This document shows positions 10,415 through 21,799 of a stretch of DNA of 64,000 nt, in pieces. Within the stretch, counting starts at the first letter, position 1, and each line of letters opens with the position of its first letter. The position numbers were made by a program, and so were the translations under genes. The DNA is from Scytalidium lignicola (Eukaryota; Ascomycota; Leotiomycetes), in NCBI GenBank assembly GCA_002812745.2, contig NCSJ02000049.1, forward strand, positions 1 through 64,000, written 5' to 3'. A model generated the notes under the pieces. It saw only the letters and a program-made list of their open reading frames with translations, did no database searches and was not told the DNA's origin.

Positions 10415-12492
10415 CGTTGAGAGAGGCGAAAATAAGCAAGACCAAGAGCCATGCTTAAATATAATAAACGAATGTTTAAATTAATGTTAAAGCGAATGTT
10501 ATTATTAATATTCAAACGAATGTTGAATAGAAATGAGTGTTTAATAGTAAAGAGAAGAGATTGTAGGACGAGGACTCCATTTGATTCATCTAAAAGTCTT
10601 TTGGAAGGAGTGTTCAAAACAACACCACAACGACTACTGTAGTTTGTGCTGTCTCAAGTTCCTTAATGATACGTCATGAACATAGATTTTATAGGGCGAA
10701 GGAAAGTTGAGAGCCAGCTTATTCACTGCCTTGAGGCTAATAGAAATGAGTTTTCAAATTTGATAATTTCTTTGAGCAGATGAGTGAAATAAATATCATA
10801 TTAAAGAAAACTCTTATTAAATAAGATGCAAAAGTAATATGAGTGGTTAACAGAGAGAGTAAATATGGAGTGGATTTAAGAGAAAGAGAGTATGCCGTAC
10901 CAATTATATCCATAGGTGCAACTACAACTTTGCAAAGTAATCCATGGCCATCATATCTCAATCAAACGCTGTTCGGTGAATTCAATTCATTAGAAGATTT
11001 TTAATTGATTGAAGTGTATACAATTATCCTCACGAATGAGATTAAGAAATCTATACCTGAGAGATTTTCAAGTATATTCTTTGGCTGTCTACCTTATTCA
11101 ACATCCTTAGAATAATATTCGGATAGGTGAATCAAATCAAGCTATAAGGAGACAATATATACACTAAGTGATACCTCGGGTATCATTCACTATAGTCAGG
11201 TAGTCTTTCATGACTATCTCGGCTGGTGAATTCAAACAAACAGCTCTATAAAAGGGGCTGATTGATGGTTATAACCACAAGTCAAATAGATATTGATGGA
11301 GCAATATATTATTATATGTGACAACTAGATTCATTACCAATACTTCCCTTCTCTTTCCTATAATTAGCTCAGAAACTTGAAGTATTAGGCTCAGGCAAAG
11401 AACAAAACTTCTCGATCGAGCTTGCTCGAGCAAAATTCTGCTGGAAATATGGGAATTAATTATCCGAAAACTTGTCATCGAAGGTGAAAATATTTGCCAT
11501 TGTTGCGATCTTTGGACGCGTCTATAAATACATCTTCTTCTCCCCTTCTCCTCACGTCGCCTCCACCATCACCACCACAATTACCGCCACTATCACTACC
11601 ACAATCACCACCAATCACAATTAGCACAACTACCACAATTACCACAATCAACTGTGCCAGTCTTTAGCTATCTCTCATCTTCATTATATCATCAACAGGC
11701 AAGCCAAATCCATCTAGCTCTGAGGTAAAGTGTCTCACAAGGATTACTCCACAAGGTGGCTAACGCTAATATTATTACTAGACTAATTGTGTTTCGTCCC
11801 TAGAAGCAGCCAACAGGTTATGGTGATCGAAGGAAGTTATTCCGAGTCCTCCTTAGGCAGTCTGACAATAGATTTCGGTGCGATCAGCTAAGGAAGCATT
11901 AGAAGGAGAACCTCCTACAGTGCAAGTGGGTGTCATATCGGGGTTCCTGCAAATTTCCCTAGCTCGCCTTTAGAAACTCTTCCGCCATGTGATCACTATA
12001 CTATGTGGTCTACCGTCAATACTTATTGATGAGAGCGATTTGGACCTTCACCATTCGAGAGCGGTTCGATCCCGTTGGCGCTTTCTCTTGTCTTAGTGGT
12101 GCATAAAAACCTCAGAGAACAAAGGTCTGAATTGTGCTACTGATCAGGGTAAAACCTAACATCAAGTTAGATAGATGACTTGTTAACATCTCTGAAGACC
12201 TAGTTATAAAATTTAGTTATAAAATTCACCTATCAGGCCGATTTATTCATAAACGAAGAAAGGAATTTACTTATAATGAAGAATAAGTGCAAGAAAACAT
12301 ATAAAAATAAGATTTAAACAACGTGAAATACCCTTGGACCAAGTGTACTACTGGCATATCACAACTCAACTCTATCGATGGTTTACTAGTGCCACTCCAA
12401 GGGCTATTTTCCTAACATGAATTCTGAGTAATACGAAGATAACACATTGTATGGTACTGAATTGACAGCGGAGAGTTTCACGACGGTTATTC
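10415..12492. other. AT-rich intergenic region
   Basis: No gene is recognised. At 11556-11655 there is low-complexity sequence of CAC/ACCA-type units (a degenerate ACC/ACA repeat). A GGTTCGATCCC string near 12066 resembles a tRNA B box, but no matching acceptor stem or A box was found. Confidence 0.55.
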
Positions 12493-13166
12493 TCAAACGG
12501 TGATATACGAAGGTCGGCTTGACATCCCGCAGCGCGCTTCTTGGCGCAGGAAGAGCTCAACTCGCTTGGTGTACTGCTTCTGTGCAGCCTCGAGTCGTAG
12601 GCTTAAAGCTGCCTCTTCTGGAGAATTAGGTGCAGCTTGAGAAAGATCCTGTTGAAGTGCCAGCAGCTTGTTCAGGCGTGCGTACATGGCTGGGGGGACG
12701 ACGAAACACTTTTTGCCTTTCTGGGAAGCACGACCTTGCTCGGAGGTAAACTTCGCAAATAGCAAAGGTTTAGCATATGTACTACCCTTTGTGATCATCT
12801 CAAGACGGTCCGACTGGTCATTGTACCTAGCGTAAACAGGACTAAGAGGGGAGAAAGCGTTGAGACCGACGACCGTGGTGATCAGATCCAGAATCCTAGA
12901 CATGTTGCTTGCGTGATGTGTCTTGGTTAGAGGGGTTGTTGAGAGGCAAGAGAGTGTTGGGTTGAAAGTGAGAGTTCCAGAGCTTAACCGTGGCAACGCG
13001 AAGAAGGCCACCTGGTGCAACGAATATGTCCTACCTCCTTTTTACACTTTAACTTTGGTTTAGCGTGGAGGTTCTTCGAACACCGAAGGCAGCATGGTCG
13101 TGATAACTTCTTCCGAGGTCCTTGGGATCTAGCAGCAATGGTCACACGGGGTGCGGTGGGAGCCAT
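12493..13166 (-). CDS. small CCxRC cysteine-motif protein, probable two-exon gene
   Basis: The ATG at 13166 opens a frame with a basic N-terminus and then RPCCLRCSK, followed by further cysteines (KLKCKK, IRCTR). This cysteine spacing resembles proteins I remember from Leotiomycete genomes; their function is unknown and a zinc-binding or DNA-binding role is only inference. The likely C-terminal part (KKCFVVPPAMYARL and a helical charged tail) is in another frame at 12493-12734. One consistent splice (exons 13166-12989 and 12734-12493, GTTAAG donor, CAAG acceptor) gives 139 aa, but the 254-nt intron is long for this window. An alternative is a separate 136-aa protein starting at ATG 12903 in the downstream frame, which is open throughout. 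A related motif occurs near 7.9 kb on the other strand. Confidence 0.45.
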
Positions 13167-13881
13167 TGCTACAATGATCAGCAAAGAAGAACAAATGACA
13201 AGGACAAGTGAAAAACAGAACAGGATATCTTGAGGATAGGAAGGGCCAGAAGAGAGAATGCTTACCGACGGTTTGACAGAGGAGACATACGAAGACGTGG
13301 CTGAATCGGCAACGGCGAATGAATCCGAGACTATGGAACGAAATAGCGGTAATTTCCATCACAGAAATCTTGCCCCCTTCGCACCGAATTTTCCTCACCC
13401 TGCATAGTTGTGCCATTTGCAACTTTAATAATAAATTATCCCAAACGTGAAGTATGGACAACTAGTAGATAATCGTCGGGGAGAAGAAAGACAAATTATA
13501 TATATCACAGCAAACACTCTTATCTGAGCAAATAGTGAATTAAAAGAGCTTTCCATATGTGAATTCTCTGAATATCATTCTCGTCTTAGTAACGATCTAT
13601 CTATCCTCGTATGGTCTTCAATATATGAATATAACGCTCTTCCAAACTCTGATTAAATGTGGAATAATAGAAAGAATGAAGAGTGCATAAAGTGGTATCG
13701 TATCAAAACCTCCAACCTCCCAACTCCATTCAATGCAACCGCCAATGCAAGTCATGAAGATATCTATAAAAAAGAAATAAGAAAAAGGGCGTTCTCTCAT
13801 CATATTAGAAGGAAAAGAGGGGGTATAGGAGATAAACAAAAAAGGTAACGTAGAAAACAGGAGTAAAAAAAANGGAAACGC
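13167..13881. other. intergenic region
   Basis: It lies between the start of the cysteine-motif gene and the 3' end of the membrane-protein gene. It is AT-rich, with an 'n' at 13873 in an A run. No gene is recognised. Confidence 0.55.
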
Positions 13882-16045
13882 TCAATGAAATCTCAACCGC
13901 ACAATCGAGAAAAGCATATTCTGCAAGACATGAACCATCACCACCACACCAGTAGGGAGTAACTCAGGCCAAGTCGCCAAATCAGCCTTTGCCTCGCCCG
14001 TCACATCTGACTTCCAACCAAACCACAGAATTCGTCTAACGATCCACGCAGCCACGATCTCACAAGCCCAAGTGACCATGGAGGCGTAGAATGTCAATCC
14101 AAAATCGTATCCTTCCCCATTACCAAACCCACCTCCGTCCGATGGAGGTTCAGTGGAAGTATCTTGGTCGAAGGCAAAATATGGATAAACGTCTTTGTTT
14201 TTACCGTAGTGAAGGACGAGGATGGAACCGAGGAACGTTATCATACTGACGTTTTCGGCAAGGCCACGGAGGAAGATGTTTCTGGAGCAGAATTTCTTGT
14301 AGGAGGAATAGGATTGGTTGTTTATGGAGAGGATACCGAGCACGTAATGGAAGGGAGAAGATATCATTAGTGGTGCGAGGATGATGAGGAAGGTTGAAGA
14401 TAAGGCCTGCAGAAGAATGAATTGCTGGGGCGAGCGGAGACGGGCGTATAGTGCGCGAACGTAGGTTTGGTAGGTGATCGAGAAGTATCTGTAATTGTGT
14501 ACATTAGCCAAGTTTACAGAAGCAGAAGGAGTAGATATTATGGATCTAGGAACATACAGCTTAAAGACCCACCCTAAAGGATAGCTCCCAACCCGCTCGC
14601 CCTCCTTTCCACCAAGGATCCAACCAGTTAATGCATCCAGGAGATGCACAGTTATCACCCAACTATACACATAGACAATCGTCTCAATAGTGCTATGCGG
14701 TAGAGTCCTCAAATAAGTCTCTGCATATGCTTCACCAAGCACATATACCAACATAGCTATGAACACAGCAGCACAAAACCATATGAATCGCACAAAGCTT
14801 GCAGGAATCCACCGTTTCTTCAACGTTAACGGACGCTGCCTGTGAGTATGAGCAGGCTCTGCGGCAAGAACGACTTCTAAGGGATCATCCGGATTGAAGG
14901 CTGTTTGGGGAATAGGAGGTCTACGAAGCCGATCTCGTGCATTTATGGTATCCGTTTCACCCGTCCACCACGAAGATGTAAATATCCGTTGCGTTTCAGA
15001 AAGGGAATGGCGAAGCCCAAGATGACGCTCATGGTTCAGGAGGATACCAAATGCTATGAAAAGGGGCATGGCCATAGTGAAGAACGTCCAGCAGATCCAC
15101 GACGTGTTATGTGTAGTTAACCAGTTTGTTTCGGGGAAGTAATATATGGGGATGGGGACAGCTACGGAGATAGCTGCGATGATAGAGACAGTGATTGGGA
15201 ATCCGAGACTTTGCGGCCACCTGTAATCTTGTCAGTTATTTGTTTCCTTCTCTCAACATAGTAGGATTAATATTTGACTGACCAGTTCAGGCTATATATA
15301 TTGAAGACCTTGGTGATCCACATCAAGGCAGTGATATTATAGAACCCATAATAGACGAACAGGAAGAACCAAAAGTTGACCTCAACTCGAGCTTCTCCGT
15401 GACCCGGTATCTTATGGCCCTCCGACCCCCGAATTGTATCCTTCGTAACAACACCATAGTTATACGGTAAGGGATATTGAGGAAAAGGTATGGCACACCA
15501 AGCAACAGCCTATGCAGAACCATAAAAGTCAACAACAACATTCTTCTCAAGCAATATAAGACGAAAAAAAAAGGAAACCCCCCTCAACGTAGAGAATATA
15601 CAAAAACAAGAGAAAATTAAAACAGAAGGCAAAAAAAAAGAAGACTCACAAATATAGCAGGCCACACCATCAACAACCACCACCGACTCCACCACTTATC
15701 CACCGCCCTCGCAACCGCACCCTGCCTAGGCTCAATCCACAGATCCCTCACATTCCTCCCAAACCACAGCACCCATCGTCTCAGACACCCATCCTCACCC
15801 TCCTCGCCATCATCGTGATTAAAATAGTCGCGCTCATCCCCATCCTCGCCCTCAGCCCCAAAGATAGCTCCATACCCATACACACTACCCAACAGACTAA
15901 GACTATTCCTATTCCGCCGTGTCTGCTCGCGACGAGCGGTGTCGAGAGGGACAGCGCGGAAGCGGCCTAGGAGCGGGGAGGTATCGTGCGTAAGGAGGTT
16001 GGAGCGGGATTCGCTGCCCTGCTGGAAGGTGAAGAAGGACGGCAT
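13882..16045 (-). CDS. conserved polytopic membrane protein, function unknown
   Basis: Four exons join cleanly: 16045-15650, 15509-15283, 15220-14558 and 14488-13882, giving 630 aa. Introns are 140, 62 and 69 nt with GTGAGT, GTCAGT and GTATGT donors. The N-terminal ~120 residues are polar and acidic and probably cytosolic. About ten hydrophobic segments follow, including stretches around VNFWFFLFVYYGFYNITAL, WICWTFFTMAMPLFIAFGI and VVVMVHVLQNMLFSIV. Intervening motifs such as HERHLGLRHSLSETQRIF and YQTYVRALYARLRSP look strongly conserved with other ascomycetes from memory, but I know of no assigned function. The 69-nt intron 3 contains no stop in frame, so retention would only insert 23 residues. 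The start is the first ATG of exon 1. Confidence 0.85.
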
Positions 16046-17027
16046 TCCATTCCTTTCCTTTTTTGCTTTCTTTCTTCTTCCCCCCGGTGAAGTTTGACCG
16101 TTTGCTCTTTCTTTCTGGGTTTTCTTTTACCCTTTGCGGTTTTCCTATTACGCTGGTGGACAGTGCAGCGCTTTACATGACATGCAGCGTCCCGGAGTTG
16201 CGGTGAGGGAAAAGGGCGGGGTGAGAAAGAGTGTCTGTCGGGCTTTGGATTATTTTTGTGATGGATGGGGAATACAAGCTTGGTTGGAGGGAGAGAGAGA
16301 AAGAGGGACAGAAGTGAGATAAACTATGTGACGAGGCTTGGAGTTGGGACAGCTTGGGCCTATGGATTGCCGGCAGGGAGCTCGGCCGATAAGCAATTCC
16401 CAGGGGCCGTTCCGCACGTGGACCGCTGCGATCTACTCACTGCCTGCCCTCAATACGACCGTAGATGGAAACTTTTGCAATGCAAACGTGTGCGGTACTA
16501 CACGAATGAGGATGTTGAGGTGGATTTAGAAAGATCGCTTTTTATTACGTTGATAATAAGTACAGTAATCGATCTTAAAATGCAACAGAAACAGCAGTAT
16601 CGTGGCAGGAAACCAGCCGTGCATCTCCTAGAAAGCTGTCGGAGAGTTCGAAATCTCTGGGGCTGACATTCATTCAACCCAAGGAGTCGGTCTCATCGTA
16701 GGTAGGTACTGGTTGATAGAGAACAATACTGCATCTCTCCCGACTCACTTTGATACGGAGATTTCTTATTCCATTAGAATGTAGGTATTTCGAAGCTGCC
16801 CCCCAAATATTATTAAGGCCTTCTCTTGTAGTGTCAAAATTTTTTTTTCTTTCCTTCTTTCTCTTCTGTTTTCTTTTGCACTCGTATCCAAAGGTGATCG
16901 TCATTAAGAGCAAGGCAAAAAGCACTCCCCTAACAAATGCCGAAACAATGCAATACGGTCTATGTTGTTCAAGGCCCAAGTACCAAACCAACGCCGAGGA
17001 AATCCACCATCCATTATAAAAAGGCCC
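16046..17027. other. intergenic region
   Basis: This is the promoter side of the membrane-protein gene and the 3' side of APT1. Short frames on both strands lack any family resemblance. A pyrimidine-rich stretch at 16838-16878 is the only compositional feature seen. Confidence 0.55.
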
Positions 17028-17833
17028 TCAAGGCAATCTCACATCTTCGGAAAGTAACGTATAAACCGGTGCAGTGAGCTTGTCGCGACCCTTGAGAAAG
17101 TCCAACTCAAGAATAAACAGGAATCCCATCAATTTTNCCGCCCAGTTGTTCGACAAGATTTCCGGCCGCGGCAGCAGAACCACCTGTTACACGAATGAGC
17201 GTCAAACCAAAGCACCAACAAAGGAATCAAGCAAGCAAACAAACAAACATTGAGAAAGAAAAAANGTTATAGATAATACGGGAGCATGCAGCGCAAAAAG
17301 CGAGCATCCCGGCTTGGAGGAGGGCTGGAAGCAAACTTACCAGTAGCAATGATATCGTCGACCACCAGTACCGTTTGCCCTGGCTTCACTGCATCACTCT
17401 GGATCTGGAAGAAGTCCTTGCCATACTCCTTCTCGAACGCAGCCTCCACTGTTGGTCCAGGGAGCTTTCCCGGCTTACGAACAGGTGCAAAGCCAGCCCC
17501 CAGCCTCAAAGCCAGACTGGGACCGAAGAGAAAGCCTCTGGCATCCAGGCCAACGACGACATCGGGTTTCCTGCCGCCGTCGATGGCAAGGACTTGTAGT
17601 TCGAGGGATCGGATGAGCGTTTCGTGGATAGAAGGCGAGGCGAAGAGTGGAAGGATGTCAACGAAATCAATGCCTGGGATCGGGAAATCTGGGAACTGTC
17701 GAAGGGCGGCACGCAGGCTTATCTTTGTACTGGCGAGTTCGGAGGGACTGGAGGTAGCGGCGGTGGACTGGGACTCGAGTCTCGAGGCATTGTCAACGCT
17801 CTGTTGTTGTGGAATTTGCGGGGTGGCGGTCAT
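17028..17833 (-). CDS. APT1: adenine phosphoribosyltransferase
   Basis: It converts adenine and PRPP to AMP and pyrophosphate in cytosolic purine salvage. Exon 1 (17833-17341) carries the type I phosphoribosyltransferase fold, with FPIPGIDFVDI, VGLDARGFLFGP and the PRPP-binding motif VLVVDDIIATG at about residues 155-165. A 157-nt intron follows. Exon 2 (17183-17028) encodes the usual C-terminus, including FILELDFLKGRDKL. The 'n' at 17137 lies in exon 2: read as a base it shifts the frame to an early stop, while ignoring it restores the family sequence and makes the total length divisible by three (215 aa). It is therefore an assembly artefact rather than a mutation. The N-terminus is about 35 residues longer than typical APRT and is Ser/Thr/Gln-rich. 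The start is the ATG at 17833. Confidence 0.95.
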
Positions 17834-18298
17834 CGTGGAGCAGGAAAGAGACGAGAAAGGAGGAGGAGAAAGGACAGGAAGAAAGGTGAGCTGATGTAAG
17901 TAAGGCGCAGAAAGAGAAAGAGAGTTGCAGTGGTCGTGCAAGGTCGAGCCCAGGCAAGTAAGGTAAGGTGCACGAAGCAACAATCAGATAGGGTAGGTAA
18001 AAGAAAAAAAAATTACTTGGATGCGGGACGCGGCGGCGCTCGGCAGGCAAGTGGCAGGGTAGATTGGCCAACGAGGGGCGCAACGAGGGGGACCCAAGGA
18101 GGGGGACCAGCGAAAAGGACCAAGGGGCCAAGGAGGGCCGTCCAGGGAGGGGAGAACTCGTAAGGCGGTGCCTAAATGGGCGAGGAAACGCGCAAATGAA
18201 GGATGTCGCAAAGCAATAATGGCGAGAATATCGGGCACAGATACGGTATAAGGCGCGGTGCGACTCGTTGCTGTACGGTAGTAAGCTGAAGGGGCAGA

Positions 18299-18349
18299 TA
18301 GGTTCTGGGTTCTGGGTTCCGGGTTCGAGGTCGCAAGGTCGCAGGTCGC
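18299..18349. repeat. tandem GGGTTCT / GGTCGCA units
   Basis: Four GGTTC-containing heptamer-like units are followed by three GGTCGC-containing units. They lie in non-coding sequence upstream of APT1. Confidence 0.65.
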
Positions 18350-20323
18350 GCTTCTGGCAGTGGTGGTGCTTGGTGCTCGTCGTGGTGGAGTGAGCAGCGG
18401 ACGGGGTGGAGGGACTTGACGATGCGCCCCTCGTCGTCAAATCATTCGAGATGATGGGCGCCGGTATATGCCCTTCGTTTCCTTTTGGCGCGGGAAGGCC
18501 CTTAGTTTCGGCGCGGTCGTTGAAGTAGTGCAGTAGTCAGAATGACACCTAATCAACTCTGCTAGGGATGCGACTAAAGAAGCCTGCCCTCGTACGGCTA
18601 TATTCAGGGCGATATCAACCCGTAGGGCTATTCAGGCAACGTACAAGTCCAGGTCCAAGTAACTACAAACAACCGGTCCGCAATGTACTGTACGGCAGAT
18701 CTTTATATATAGGAAAATATAAAGGGACCCGTAACTTGGTGACACGGCATAGCCATTCGGCTCTGCTTCCGATCCATCATTGGCAGATCACCGTGGTTGA
18801 TTTGGCAAACTAGATCGATGCTGAAGCCAAGTACATTGCAGTATACGGAGCATGTATGTATGAGGATATGTCGGTAGCCAGTGTCCAGACTATTGAACCG
18901 TGATGGCGGTCTCTGGCGTCAGTAATTGTCAGTCTGTGGCTTGAGGAGACGATCCGAAAGCAGCAGCTAGGGACTCAACCATTCCCCCCCAAGGTGCCTA
19001 AGCCAGATGCAGCCAGCATCCGTTAGGATACCAAGAGAGAGCTCAATAGTAATTACTGAACTTATTATTGTATGAAAAGGGTGATGCCGCAATCTGGAGG
19101 ACTTACCACCACTGGACCATCCCCGAGCCAATGAGCTGGCCATTTCAAGACCTTCTCGCTGCTCAGCTCTTCAGGTTGGTGGGTTGGTGTAAGATGCCCC
19201 ACGCTGTGGCTGGATTCCAAAGCACCGTAAGAGTCATAATAAATTGGCTGCTCTCTGGCACGTCTGGCCCTTCACATGCTGGCCAAAGCATCTGCTGCAC
19301 GAGCACCGTTCCGCGTACCAGTACATTTGAAACGAGTGTTGATAGCAGAAAGCATGTTATAGGGATATGCAACCCGTCTGGTGGCAGCGCCAATTGTCTG
19401 GCACGTCCAGAATACATGATTAAACAGCATCACTGAATCGATGATCTGCGGTTCTGGAACTCCGGAAGGAGAGAGCTGCGACAGCCACCATGTGCCATCC
19501 GCTTTCGGAGCCGCTGGTGCTTGCTGCTGCTTCTGCTTCTGCATCTGGATCGGTTGCTGGGGATCCAGAAGGTACAGTAATTAGCGCAAAGGAGAGCTGA
19601 AAATTCCCCATCGCTTCCAACCACCGTGCCACCATCTCATAACGCTCATCGAGTATTTTATGACTCGTGCGTAGTGGGGGACCGTTGAACTTCCACAATC
19701 TTCTACAGTATTGCCAGAGAGCAGAAAGGTTTGATTTGCCCACCAGCATGTCTCATCATTACCTAACATCATGCCCTCCTCTTCATGCGACTTTTCTCGT
19801 CGAAGGCAAACATGCCAGACTCGCATGGAGGGGCGGTGAAGAAAGCAGCACGACATCGTACATCCCACCATTAGCCTTATCGATAAGCACCAACAGCACC
19901 TTCTTAGGCTGCCCGCATGGCCGCACATGCGCGCCGCGCTGCAAATGCGTTTGGCAGCGCATAGAGGCGGGATAAACCCCCAAGACGGGGAAAGCCTCAG
20001 TTGCTTTTTTCTGCTGCAGAATGAGGTAGTTTGAGCCGCTTTATCTTGCAACTGCATGATATCCTCCGGCGCGGGTTTCCCCTTCCAGGAGTTGGATGGG
20101 TTTGGCGACAAGGAGGGTTGGAGGGGTCGTAGGCGGTGGGGCAGATTTCACGGCGCAGCCGAGCAACAACTCTTTTTTATATGCAATCCATCTAGCACAA
20201 ATTCTCGCTTCTAACCAGTCTCCTGTGCAGTTAACTTTTCTACTCCGACAGTAAGCTGTCTGTAACAGTTTTATGAGCTGGGGGCAAGTACCTATATATC
20301 CGTTCTTCTTCTTGTTGTTATTG

Positions 20324-20397
20324 CCTTCCTTTCCTTTCCTTCCTTCCTTCCTTCCTTCCTTCCTTCCTTCCTTCCTTCCTTCCTTCCTTCCTTTCTT
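20324..20397. repeat. (CCTT)n tetranucleotide microsatellite
   Basis: About 17 near-perfect CTTC/CCTT units make this the longest simple repeat in the window. Its reverse complement creates a spurious Gly-Arg-Lys-Glu repeat frame on the minus strand. Confidence 0.95.
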
Positions 20398-21609
20398 TGT
20401 TCTTTCTCGAAAGGACGAAAATGTGAACCGTGAAAATGAAAGCCGAGGACTTTCACACACCGAGGATCTCGCCTGCCAGGAACTATAGTGGCACTAGCAA
20501 CCGTTAATACCTCTGATAATGGCGATGAAATGGTGGCGGGATTGAAACACTGCAGAAGAAATTCTAGCCAAGTGGTTAAGGTAATTCGCCTGATGTCTCG
20601 GTCGCCGTTGAACGCGCAAGACGGAAGGGGTACGGCCCACACATCTGATACATACGACGAGTCGTTAAAGTGGACGCCGAAGGGAGATGAGTTCGAGACC
20701 TTGATGGATGGGTATCCATATTTATGCAACGACTTCGACTGAATTTCTGTCTAATAGCTGAATTGAAGTAACACGCTGTTCCTTCTTATCCTGCTTTTCG
20801 GCGAAATAGATGATACAGCAGGCAGTGCAAAATAACGCACCTCATTGAATTTGCCACCAGGAAGCATGCTATGATTGACAAGCGGATATAATAAGTGTTC
20901 TATATCACAACAAGTAGCTTCAATTCTCAACACAAACGTTCTCCTATCACCGTGGTTAGCAAGCGAGGCACTGTCTCAACTCATTTTTGATTCCTTACAG
21001 ACGTAGAAGCTCTCTTTCTCTCTGTAAAAATTAGATAGTGTAATTTTACACGTCCTTGTCAAATGAAGCTGAGATATAGTTACTTTTACCCCCACCTTCC
21101 CCTTGTTTGTACTTCTCAGCACCAGTAGTGTATTTGGCTGTGAGACTGGAGCTGAAAGGATGGCCAAATATAGCTCCGATTCGCGTTTCTCTAGATATTT
21201 TCATCGTGAGAAACCATTTAGGAGTGGCATTACTGCAGAGTAAAGGTTGCGTTTTCAAAATAACCACCTCTTCTCTAATGCAAGGCTGACCTAGCTTTAG
21301 GGACGAGGCTGAGGAGGCGAACGATGCATATGGTTCAATATAATCCAGCTTCTAGCGTATGCTATATTTAGCTAGCAGTGACAACCAGCTTTTTCATCCA
21401 TGAGATTGATAAAAATATCGTCAAGAAGTGAAAGGATGTTCCAAGTTTAGCAACGAGGTCTGAAAGAAAGTAAAGGAGGAAGTTGGTGGTCTGTGCACAG
21501 TTCATCCTCCTGCCAGCTCGGATTCCTTGGGGCTTACAAGGATTAATCCGAGCTGTGAAAGACTCAGATATTTTGTAACAAAGCTATCGCCGAGAATGTC
21601 CCTTTTCTT

Positions 21610-21626
21610 TATAGATATATATATAT
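21610..21626 (+). promoter_or_regulatory. TATA-like AT repeat upstream of the Rae1-like gene
   Basis: A TATAGATATATATATAT stretch lies about 175 bp before the ATG at 21800 and is followed by C/T-rich sequence. It is a plausible core promoter, judged by composition only. Confidence 0.3.
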
Positions 21627-21799
21627 GAAATAATGGCTACTCTCTGTACATGTAGGTATTAGAACCTTACGGCAAAAGCCCAGTTTCTCTTTCTCCTAGA
21701 CACGCCTACCTGCATAATCCATCCACCTTCTCTATCTCGAATTTCTAAATTCATCACATTTCAGTATTTTATATTACAAAATACATTGTCAAAACAAAC

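Larger units (their letters stand above)
17834..21799. other. long intergenic region
   Basis: About 4 kb separates the divergently transcribed APT1 and Rae1-like genes. Open frames up to ~180 codons occur on both strands at 19.2-20.1 kb but overlap each other and show no family signature. Contents include repeated GGGTTC/GGTCGCA units at 18299-18349 and a long (CCTT)n microsatellite at 20324-20397. A tRNA-like A-box sequence near 20565 does not fold into a tRNA. Confidence 0.55.

Noticed and set aside
12060..12090. GGTTCGATCCC, resembling a tRNA T-arm with a possible five-pair stem
   Set aside because: No A box or matching acceptor strand at the required distance upstream.
19163..20111. Several overlapping frames of 84-176 codons on both strands
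   Set aside because: No frame dominates, no splice-consistent model or family motif could be found.
20292..20729. 145-codon minus-strand frame with a Gly-Arg-Lys-Glu repeat
   Set aside because: The repeat is simply the translated CCTT microsatellite.
20558..20747. tRNA-like element: A-box-like TAGCCAAGTGG and complementary heptamers GAAATTC / GAATTTC
   Set aside because: The span is 190 nt, no T-arm fits before the 3' heptamer, and the nearest B-box-like string is not in a stem. Probably chance.
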